Below are positions 46,641 to 56,409 of a stretch of DNA of 64,000 bases, in pieces. Both the position numbers and the translations under genes were made by a program. The stretch is from Anaeramoeba flamelloides. Taxonomy: Eukaryota; Metamonada; Anaeramoebidae. The notes beneath the pieces were generated by a model that worked only from the letters and a program-made list of their open reading frames with translations, was not told the origin of the DNA and made no database searches. The DNA lies in the NCBI GenBank assembly GCA_027625915.1, contig JANTQA010000070.1, positions 9,367,001 to 9,431,000 of the forward strand, written 5' to 3'. Within the stretch, counting starts at the first letter, position 1. Each line of letters opens with the position of its first letter.

Positions 46641-46804
46641 AGAAAAAATACACAAAAACTCTTTAGTATAACTAATCAAGATTATGAAATTTATTGTTCT
46701 TGTCGGAAATTTTTCATCAAAGCTCTTATGGTTAGAAAACTTAAGAAAAATCAATAATAAAAAATTGAAAACAAAAAATACTTAAAATAGTAAAATATAT
46801 ATAA

Positions 46805-46925
46805 ATTCGGGCACCGAGTGCCACACCTAACGAAAGTGTCCTAGGTTTTTTTTAATTCAAAAGAATTGAGTAAAATCAGATGATTTTATCTCTGTTCTTT
46901 TAAATAAAAAAAAAAAAACTAACGA
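46805..46925. repeat. Hairpin module with GGCACCGAGTGCC end
   Basis: GGCACCGAGTGCCACACC is a small palindrome followed by TAACGAAAGTGTCCTAGG. A foldback of AATTCAAAAGAATTGAG with CTGTTCTTTTAAAT then closes with AAACTAACGACG. It shares the GTTAG and GGCACT elements of the other arrays. Confidence 0.55.
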
Positions 46926-46942
46926 CGATGGAATGCTAATTA

Positions 46943-47030
46943 TTAATTATAGATTGTCAAATTTTTGTCTGTAGCGATAATCTTTCTATCGGGGTTTTGC
47001 TCCTCTACCGATTTTGGATGTGGATAGTTT
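46943..47030 (-). CDS. Short coding-like stretch, possible 3' exon
   Basis: Not recognised. After an AG at 47032-47031 on the minus strand the frame reads NYPHPKSVEEQNPDRKIIAT and DKNLTIYN and then stops. It is distinctly richer in G and C than its flanks, which suggests former or present coding use. It lies 360 nt downstream of the Ras fragment on the same strand; splicing the two is possible but not in matching phase with the donor I see. Confidence 0.2.
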
Positions 47031-47389
47031 CTATTTGGTCATGAAAATGATAATATTATTTTTTATATATATTTTACTTATTTTTCTTCTTCTCTTTTTT
47101 TATTTGATAAATTTTCTTTAATTACCCCTTTCTCTAAATAAATAAATAAATAAATTAAAATGATTTTTTCAAAAGTAACCGAATTGAAAAACAATTCGAA
47201 AGATCCCACAAAATATTGTTTTTTGTTTGCCTGTCAAAAGCAAAAATTCCTTACAAAACAAAAAAGTTTTTTAAGGTAGAAAAATGAAAAACAATAAGTT
47301 TCTTAAATGCTATTATTTGAGTTATGAATTAGACAAATTTCTTTTTAAAATCAATTTTCTATTTCAATAAATGAATTGTATTTTTTTTA

Positions 47390-47566
47390 TTATACTTTTT
47401 TCCGAAAAATTCCGAATGAAATAAATCCAAGAATTCTTTCTTTTCGATGTGCATATTCAATCGTTGGATAATATTCTTGAATGAAATGTGATTGAACAAA
47501 TTGGATTGTCAAAGAAGATTTTCCAACACCACCTCCTCCGACAACAACTAATTTTTCATAATTCAT
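47390..47566 (-). pseudogene. Ras-family GTPase N-terminal fragment
   Basis: Minus-strand ATG at 47566 opens [20 protein letters not shown], then [20 protein letters not shown] and RKERILG. This is the first ~45 residues of Ras, with an intact P-loop GGGGVGKS and switch I threonine. The effector region is altered: Ras YDPTIEDSY reads YYPTIEYAH here. The frame stops after 58 codons, or is spliced at a GTATAA overlapping the stop. No DTAGQ, NKxD or SAK exon was found in the 500 bp that follow on that strand before the LINE and hairpin DNA. Either the remaining exons are missing (truncated copy) or they lie further off. Upstream DNA shows no obvious exon. Confidence 0.6.
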
Positions 47567-48769
47567 TTTTTAATTTTTTGGTGAATTTCTTGAAAAGTAC
47601 AAAGTTTTTTTTCGGTTTGAAAAAAAAAAATGTATTTTTGTTTGTTATTTTCTGTTGAAAATTAGTTTTTTATCTTTTATTCAAACTCAAATTTATCTTT
47701 AAAAATGAAAGTGCTCTTCAGATTTTCAAAAGATAGAAAGATTAAAGGATTGTTCTGAAATTAAATATGTTTTTTTTTTTTTTTTAAATGTTGAAGGGGT
47801 AGTTTAAGTTTTTTTGGTACAATAGGTTTGAGAATATTCCACAGAAATATCAAATTAATTAATCACAATGAACTTTTATATGGATATATTTTTTTTATCC
47901 AAGTCGTTTAAAAGATTCCACAGCCTATCATTTTACTCATAAAATTTGGCTCTGTTATAATCTCGTCAATTAAATTTCAAAATACATGAATTTAGTTTCA
48001 AAAAGATATTTTGTAAATAATTTTTTTTGTTATCTGTTTAAAGGTACTATTTGTTGAAAAATCATTTGAACAAATTTTCATCACACTTTTCAAAAAATTA
48101 TCGAATGATCTTTTAAAGTTAAACTTTTGGAGACATTAAATCGGTTATTATTCTCATCTTGGCACTTTAGCATTCTGTTAAATAATCAAATGGTTAATTT
48201 AGCAGAGGTTAAATGTATGTCCAAAAAGGTTCTACTCACCTAGGAGCACGTTTAAATCGGATATAAGCTGATTAGGTTGTGATCAGAGTACATTTTTTGT
48301 TTCTCTCTCTCTCAATGTTAAATCCATCAAAACGCAGTCAAAACAAAAAAAGAAAAGACCAATTTTAACCAAAAAAAAAAATAATACTTCCAACCTATTT
48401 TTGGTTCATTTTTTTATCTGTTTATTTTTTATCTTTAAAAATTGTATTTTTCCAAAAATTCAAAAAACAATTTAATGTTAAAATTTACCAAAAAAAAGAT
48501 AAGTAATGAAACAGATCTTTCGAAAGATGAAGAACAAAACAAAAATTAGTTAATAAACAGATGAAATGGAAAGGGGTTAAATTCATCGCATAGGGAACTT
48601 AAAGAACAAGTTCGAGTATAACACAAAAAAAATACAGTAAAACCTATCAATGTTTTTAAAAAAAGATTTAAAGAATCAACACAAGAAGAAAAACAAACAA
48701 GGATTATATTTCTATTACATTGATCATGAATTTCTTGGTCATTATTTTGAATTTCTGTGACAGTATTTT
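47567..48769. other. Gene-free AT-rich stretch
   Basis: No gene seen. Around 48150-48300 the sequence is less AT-biased (CTCACCTAGGAGCACG) but no frame stays open there. Confidence 0.45.
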
Positions 48770-49150
48770 AAGTCTTGACAAATAACCCTCCTTATTCTAT
48801 ACCATTTATCTCAATAATCTGATATTTTACAAAGCCTTTACAAAATAACAACGAAATCTCAGCCAAAGTGCTTGATATGGGATTTCGAAGGTTATTTTTA
48901 GACAGCGTAGTGATTGAAAATGACAGGTTATTTTGTTGCTACTAAGGGTGTATGGTGTTGATTATTTTGACAAAAATATCAAAATACCTATCTTTATGTT
49001 ATGGTTTTCCCTTTTAGAATTGGTAGAGCTATTTTAAAAAAGTGAAGACTAAAAGTTTTATAAAGCGTTTCTCGAGTGGATTAATAGTGTAAACCAAATA
49101 GTTTTAGCAACATCTCCTTAAGGAAGTAATTACATTTTTCAAATTTTGAG
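48770..49150 (-). repeat. Dispersed repeat R7, short copy
   Basis: It matches the two outer blocks of 7600-8700 in reverse complement, lacking the ~680 bp between them. The 49150-50660 flank holds nothing recognisable. Confidence 0.5.
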
Positions 49151-50667
49151 CGCAATCATTTATGTGAAATCAAATGATTCAAATCATTTCAATAACCAAA
49201 TACATTCATATTTTAATAAATACGAGAGTGGGATATATCCATAGTATAATATATTTTCATACCAACTAAAAAAATGAAATTCAAAAAAATGAAAAGATTG
49301 AGCTTGAAAAAATAAATAAAAATCATTTATTTCTTGATCTTATCTGTAAAATGTGATATAATTACTTATTCTTTATTTGGTTTTATTTTTAATTCTTTTT
49401 AGAAATACTTTTGTTTGTAAAAATTTTAGAGAAAAAAATTACTTTTTAGTTCTAAAGAATTTCTAAAATGAATTTAAAATTCCTATTATCATTTAATTCA
49501 TTTAATTCTAGTTTGAGTTAAAGAAAATAAGGATATTTATTGAATTATTCATCAGAAATAAAGGTTTATTGGACTAATTTGTTTGATTTTATAATTATTT
49601 ATTTTCCATTAAATTGAGAAAGAAAAATAATTCTGAATCTGATTGAAATTTTTTTAAATTTTTCTATTATTTTGGGTTGAATCTTTTGTAACTGTTTTTT
49701 GATTCTGAGAATTCAACACCTTTGTTTTAATTTTTGAAATATTATTCTTTATTTTGGTATTATTTGATAAAAATATTTGAAAATAGAATTTTGAAAGCAA
49801 GCAAATTTGTAAAAAAATGTTTTGTAAAATAATAATAAATAGTAATGGGGCTAGAAATCCAAGGTTATAAATTGTTTGGATTCATACAAATTAAGAAGAT
49901 AAAGAAAAAAAATATTCGAAAATAGGCTTTAGTCGATTTTTTTTTTTTCATTCATTGATTTCAACAAATTTATATGAAAAGGTGATCTTTCGTGTTTGAT
50001 CTTCAAAAGAAAATATTTGTTTCAGATACACATCCATTTGGGTCTATTTTTTTGGTTTACTGTTTGATTAATTTCTCTCATTCGTATAAACACATTTCTA
50101 GATCCAAAACCAAATTTAATAAAACCAAAAATTGAATTAAAAAAAAATGCTCAATAAATCGAAAAATTAAAGATTCAACTCTGAATTACTTTGGGTTCGT
50201 TTTATTTTCACAAATGGGGGGCACTGAATGATGTTTTGGTTTCAAAGTTTCAATATCTGGTGGCACTCTAAAAATATTTTTCAGTAAGGTTTACACAATT
50301 AAAATTTTTCAAAATGGTAAAATGTAAACTCTTTTTCAAACAAAAGGGCACACCTCTCAAATCATCAATACTATTGAATTTGATTGTAAATAAGAGAATT
50401 ACTTATTTGTTAATTTCATTTTAATTATTCATTTTTTTTTTTTTTTTTTATGGATATTGGACAGTTGAAAAATGAAAAAACAAGATAAGAAGAAACCAAT
50501 TTGGAAATAACCTGACAGTATAAAAATGGAAACAGTTTAAGTTTGATTTCGAATGGGATAGATTATAGGAATTTTGAAAGACCATTATTGGATTGATGTA
50601 TGAAACAAAGAAAAAAGAAAATAATGAAAAAAACAATTCCAACAAAATACCCAGATGAATTGCGGCT

Positions 50668-52197
50668 TTACTTGAAAAGTGAGACTTTAAAGAACAAAAG
50701 TCTGACGTGTAAAGAGTTATCTGACTTGTAAAGAACTTTTCCCCAATCTCCGTGTTCAATGGTGTTTATTGATTTGATAATTTTTTTTCTTTACAATTTA
50801 CAAAACGAGATTTCTCATTTCAAATAAAATTATACATCAATTTTTGAAATATTTAATTTTAATTTTTATTGTTTTGTTTTAATGAGTTTTAAATATCCAG
50901 TTGAGTTTTTTTTTTTTTACATTTTAAAGAGTTTCTTATATTTTAGAATGATACTACAATTAATTTGATTCAATTATGAATAATTCTTGAAAATTTATGT
51001 GCCCTTTTTTTTGAAAAAGAGTTTACTTACTTCCTTAAAAAGTTTTGTTCCTCACTTTTTTTAAAACAGTTGGCTTTAATGATTTTTTTAATCCTTGGGA
51101 TTTTGGTTTTTTTTTAAAAGAATGAAGGGAAATTTTGTTCAATTGATTTTTCAATTAACAGTGTGTTTACAAACAAAAGAGATAACTTTAAAAATTAAAG
51201 TAAAGCATTTGTTGTGTTTCTGAGTTTTTTTTTGGAGTTTTACAAAAAAAAAAATTTTGTGAAATGGGTTGGAGACAGTTTTTTCCAACCAAAATCTAAT
51301 CACTATTCTTTTCTTTTGTCTTTTTTTTTCTTTCTCAATTAACAATCATTTTCGGTTCCAAAAAACGTCTTTTTTTAATGAAAAGATTCAAATTTTGGTT
51401 GGTATAAATCAAATCAAAAAAGAAATTTTTCTTTGAATAAAGAAATAAAAAGAAAAACACTTACTTGCAAAATTCTTTAAAGCTAATGCAACCATCCATT
51501 GTTGTGTCTACTTCTTCAATAACCTTCTCGACAATATACAAGATTTCATGGGTTTTTATAGATTCTCCAACCATTAGTTTTAATAATGAAAATAATTCAT
51601 GCTCATCAATTAAATCATCACCTGCGATATCATATACCTTGAAAGCATCTTTTTGTTTCAAAAGAAAAGAAAAATTTGAATAATGTTCGTGATTTAGATT
51701 GTTATTTTTTTTATTTAATTTACCACACAGAGATAAATTTGTGGGTTGGTTGTGAAATTTTGTTTTGTGGTTTTTTGTTTTTGTTTTAGGTTTTTAGCTT
51801 TTCTTTTTGTTTGTTGGATTTAAAAAGAGATCTAAATGCCAAGAAATTTTAAAAGAAAAAGATTAAAATTCTTACACTTTAGCTTGTCTTCTTTGCTTCC
51901 ATTAGGGCTAAAGACAGAGAGTGTTTTTAGAAATTGTTTGAAATTTACACTCACTTTTTCAACATCCTCACATTCAGGATCAAATAATCCAATAACACGT
52001 ATATTAAGTGGGTTCATTACCAATTCTGGAATTGAATAAAATTCATCAAGTGTGATCGAACCAGATCCATCCTTGTCCAGTCGCTTAAATCTTTTGTATA
52101 ATCTTCTAATTTGTTTTTGGTTAAAATTAGACATTTCTTGAAGTTCTTCCAAATCTTCTTGAGTTAATTCGTCATCTTTTGAAAAAAGTCCACCCAT
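50668..52197 (-). CDS. Calcineurin B-like EF-hand protein, three exons
   Basis: Regulatory subunit-type calcium sensor of the calcineurin B family. Exons 52197-51876, 51648-51465 and 50788-50668 join in phase (donors GTAAGA and GTAAGT), giving about 208 residues against about 170 in the family. MGGLFSKDD carries an N-myristoylation signal (Gly2, Ser6). EF1, DKDGSGSITLDE (41-52), is canonical. EF2 (FDPECEDVEKVSVNFKQFL) has lost its Ca ligands. EF3, DIAGDDLIDEHE (114-125), lacks the position-3 acid. EF4, DTTMDGCISFKE (155-166), is partial. RVIGLFD, KLKYAFKVYD (across intron 1) and ISFKEFC match calcineurin B in order. The last exon (KIIKSINTIEHGDWGKVLYK and 20 more residues) fits phase and is open, but is longer than the usual tail and less certain. 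Confidence 0.85.
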
Positions 52198-52669
52198 CCT
52201 AAATTAATTGCAGTTGAAAATAATAAAAAAAAATAATATAAAAAATGAAAGATACAGATTTTTATGAAAGTTTCAACCAGTTAATGTTTAGGTGTTTTAA
52301 TATATAAACTTTTGTAATGAAGAGTTTGTTTTTAATACTTTTTATAAAAGAGTTAAGATGAAGTTTTCAATACAACTATAATGTTTTCAAAACCCTTATT
52401 CTCAAACTTTTGGAAGTAATCAGATAAAACTCTATTATGAAATTAGTCAAGTTTTTTGATTTTTATTTGTTCAAAAATATATTAACTTTCATGCAAAAGT
52501 TTTATAATTGAAAAAAATTTTCAAATAGTTTTTAAATGTAAAACAATAGTAAATGTTCTGTAATTTTAAAAAATTTTATAATGTCTTTTTATCATCATTT
52601 TAAAAAGAAAAACTAAGTCTAAAAATTAGATTGGTTATTAGAATTAAAATAAATTATAAACAACCAATT

Positions 52670-53040
52670 TCAACTTTTTCAATTTCCCCCAATTTGAGAT
52701 TTTATTGTAAATATTAGTAAAAAGTGAATTTTTTGGATTTTTTGATTCTCTGCTTTTTCCATTCATGTAAAATTTTCTCTAAGATTTTATCAATGGGTAC
52801 TAATCAAGTTTGGACAATTTCAAATCCATCTATATTGGTAGATCAGTGAATAATAAGTAAAAAAAAAAAACATAGAAAAATTATCCTTTCACTACCATTT
52901 TACGATTCAAAAGGATCAGTATAATTAAAACCGATTTGACAATTTTTTTACCTTTGATAATTTTTTTCAGGAATGGTTAAACATCTTTTTCATTCAAGTT
53001 TGCCCGAAAAATTATCTAAAAGATCAAAGCAAAATTTAGA
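52670..53040 (+). repeat. Dispersed repeat R6, copy 2
   Basis: Patchy match to 24640-25080. It abuts R1 copy C. Confidence 0.35.
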
Positions 53041-54145
53041 GGATCAGTAGAGTACGACATAGGGGGGAATTTGAAAATATTTTATAGGTGATCTTCTTTA
53101 CTTACAAATTTAGTTCATTCCGTTTGTCAACAGGTTCTGATCTTCTCTGAAAATTCAGAAAAGAAAATTTTATATGAGTGAAATTAATTTTTTTTTTTTT
53201 GATTGTTATTAAAAAGAAAACGATTTAAATTCATTTATTTCATACATTAGAAAATTTTTTTATCCTGTTTATTATCACTTTCATCATTGATATTCAATAA
53301 AAAGTGATTTTTATGACCAAAATGTTCAAATAAAGAATTTTTTTTTCTTTTTTGAGATAATTCTTTTTGTTAACCAAAAAAAAAAAAATTGATTTTTGGG
53401 GTATATTGAAAAATATTTATATTTTTATTAGAAGAGTACTTTTAACCATTAAATTTTGAATGTTATTTTCAAATTTTACATATAAATTTTATTTTTGTTC
53501 AAAGACAAAATTTAATTTTTCAAAATAAAATTTTCTGAGGATATTTGGGAATTAAGTAATTTTATCCTCTAAATCCAAAATAATTTTTTTGTGACAAAAA
53601 TTATTTGTATTGTTAAAATTTTTCTGATGAATAAGATATTATAATTTGTCAAAAATAAATTTGAAAATTAAAAATTATTTTTCAATTTTCTTGATTACAT
53701 TTTTTGAAAACAAGAAAATAACTGTTTTTAAAACTTTAAAGAATAAAAAAAAATTTTTTAACGAAATAGATCACAATTTCATTGATTAATTTTTGTCAAA
53801 TATCTCTCCATATTTTCATTTATTTAATCGTTTTTTTCTCTAGTAGTTTTATAAGTTAGATGTGGATTGAAAAATTAATAATTAAAAATAATTCCAAAAT
53901 TAAAATTTTCTTTCAAAATCTAGACTTTCCAATATGAAAAGGTAAAGGTTTTTCTCCATTTTCAAGTATTAAGTTAATTCTTAAACAAAATAATAGGTTA
54001 CTTTTTTTAGTTTTAGATTGGAAATATGTGATTTTGGTATTTCAAAAAATAATCTCAAATTTATAAATTGTTTAGGTGTGGTTAACTCATCCATTACAGA
54101 AACTAAATACCAATTCGAAAAAAAAAAATAAATTTTGTATTAAGG
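53041..54145 (+). repeat. Dispersed 1.1-kb repeat R1, copy C
   Basis: It starts GATCAGTAGAGTACGACAT, the counterpart of GATCAGTACTATACAACAA in copy A. It shares TGAGTGAAATTAAT (53175), TTCTTTTTGTTAACCAAAAA (53362), the AATAATAGGTTACTTTTTTT block (53988) and GTGGTTAACTCAT (54078). No intact frame. Confidence 0.75.
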
Positions 54146-55429
54146 GTCTAGTCATTAACCTCGGATTTGCCCCATACACAAAGGGTTGACTTGAAAACAA
54201 AAAAAGGGTATTGTGAAATTGTCCTTCTTTTGATTGAAAAAATTCAACCAAAAAAAAAATTTCATTGGATCATCTTTGACAAAAAATTCAAGGAAGAAAT
54301 ATAAGTTTGAAAAAGTTCTCAATTCCAAAAAATCCAATTTTTAAAAAAAAATATTCATTGTATTCCCAATGTGTTTAAATTATTAAATTCGTTAAATATA
54401 AAATTATTGTTTTTTTTCAGTATCAAATAGATTGGATTTAATTTAATTTGTGGTTTTTTGAAAATCTTCTAGATCTGACAAAGTTGGAGTTTTGTAACAT
54501 TTTTTTGATTAAAATAGTTCATTCGAGAAAGGAAAAAAAAAAAAAATTAAATTTTCAAGATCTCAAAAAGTGTCTCAGTATAAAACTTCAAAAACAAAGT
54601 AAGTTGTTTTCAAAATTATATATTCTAACGATTTAAACTTGAAATTTAGTGTCTTTCTTTTATTGAAAAATATACTTGTTTTACATTGTTGGTTTGTGGA
54701 AACTTAATTTGAATTACAGGTTGGTTGATTTTTAATCGGTTTTAGAAACTTATAAAAATAACAAAAAATTTTTTTACCATTTTTAAATTTATTTTTCACC
54801 TTCTGAACTTTCTTCTCAATTTTCAATTTTTAGATGGATTCTTTACGTTTGAGGGTACAGTTTCACTGAAGTTTTACTGATACTTTTTCAATAATTGATA
54901 ATTAACAAAATCCCTCAAATTATTTTTAACTCTTTTCTCACAACCAATTATCTGACCATCTAAAAAAGATTTGTTTTTTCCCAAAGCATTTGATATCTTT
55001 GAAAAAAGAACTAAACACAAACAAAACGATTCTTACTTGTCTTTCAAATGAACCAATAATGTATCTCTCAAAAAATTTTTGAAAAAAGATTTTTTATCAA
55101 TTAAAAAAAGTTTTCTCCAAAGTGTTAAATGTCCCTCAAAAGATGTTTTTTAGGGAGAAAAGTTGATGGGTGCTTTGAAATTGGATATATTTTGAACTTC
55201 AAAAAGAACAACAAAACTTTTTATTCGACGGATTTTATCATTTTTAATAAACTTTTCCTTTTGACCCAACACTTATAAAATTTTTGTGTGAAAAAATAAA
55301 AAAAATAAATAATGCATTAAAATTGCCTAGATTATGAATAAAAGCAACCTTTTTGTTTTCTACCATAATATTTTACACGTAGCTGCTCAATTAATTGAAA
55401 CACGAAGAGGATGATAAAACAACGATCCA
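54146..55429. other. Gene-free AT-rich stretch
   Basis: Only short low-complexity frames; nothing recognised. Confidence 0.45.
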
Positions 55430-55561
55430 ATGTTGAAACAACACGGCAACGAATTCGAACACAAGATAATTGATGCTACCAAAAAATTAAATCATTTTAC
55501 AAGCACCAAACACCACTTTAAACAGCATTTTACAGGCTCTAGATACTTTGACAACAATTAA
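55430..55561 (+). CDS. Small open frame with coding-like composition
   Basis: Not recognised. ATG to TAA, 43 codons: MLKQHGNEFEHKIIDATKKL, then NHFTSTKHHFKQHF and a short tail. The segment 55380-55565 is richer in C and G than its flanks and uses varied codons. It could be a small gene, an orphan exon or an upstream frame of the Asn-rich gene about 850 bp downstream. Confidence 0.3.
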   Translation: MLKQHGNEFEHKIIDATKKLNHFTSTKHHFKQHFTGSRYFDNN

Positions 55562-56409
55562 CAAATTTCACAAAACATTATTAAAAATCAAGAAAAACAA
55601 AATTAAATTCAAAAAAAATTTTTATTTTGGCTCCAGATGAATTATAAAGAAGTGTTTCAAACCAAAAACAGATCAAAACTCCCAAATTTTGTCTAAGTAC
55701 CAAAATCTATGTGAATACAAATTTTTTTTTACACCTTTTTTCTTTTTTCAAAAAAAATAAAAACAGAACCCTGAAAAAGAAGAAAGAGCCAAAAAAGTCC
55801 CACCAATTCACTCAATGCCCAACTCAAATCAAAAAAAAAAAAAAGATCACAATTATTAAAAAAAACATGCTATCAACAAGAAATTTCCAAACAAACAAAG
55901 ATCAAACAAATTAACTAACAATTTTAATTTTCACAAAAATCTTATCAGAGGTCGTTTGTAAAAACTTATTGAAATTTAAAAAAGACTTTTTAAATTTTTT
56001 TTTTTTTATTTTCAACTTTAAAAATAAAAAAAAAACACAAGTGACGTTTTTTAAAAGCTTATTTAATTTGACTCCTCAAACAATTCAAAGATCTGTTTCA
56101 GTAACGAATAAATTTTAAAAAAATTCAAGAAAAAAAAACAATTAATTGTAAAGTTAAAATTGAAAGATAATTGATGTTTGTCCCAAAACGCACAAGAAAA
56201 TGTGTTTTTAAAAAATCAGTCAAAAGGAAATCTTTTGTGCCGAAACATTTTTGTTTTCTTTTTTCTCTTTTTAATCTTCACTATCCTTTCTTTTTGATTT
56301 TTTTTTTTTTTTTTTTTATTTATTTTTGTTAATTACTTTTTCTTTTTAACTTTTGATACGCTATTTCTCTAGAATACTTATCAAATTTCTTTATTTAACT
56401 TACAACAAA

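Noticed and set aside
50448-50759. 103-codon minus-strand frame beginning NTEIGEKFF
   Set aside because: It overlaps the third calcineurin B exon in another frame and lacks an acceptor; the phase-correct frame was preferred, although this alternative tail cannot be excluded.
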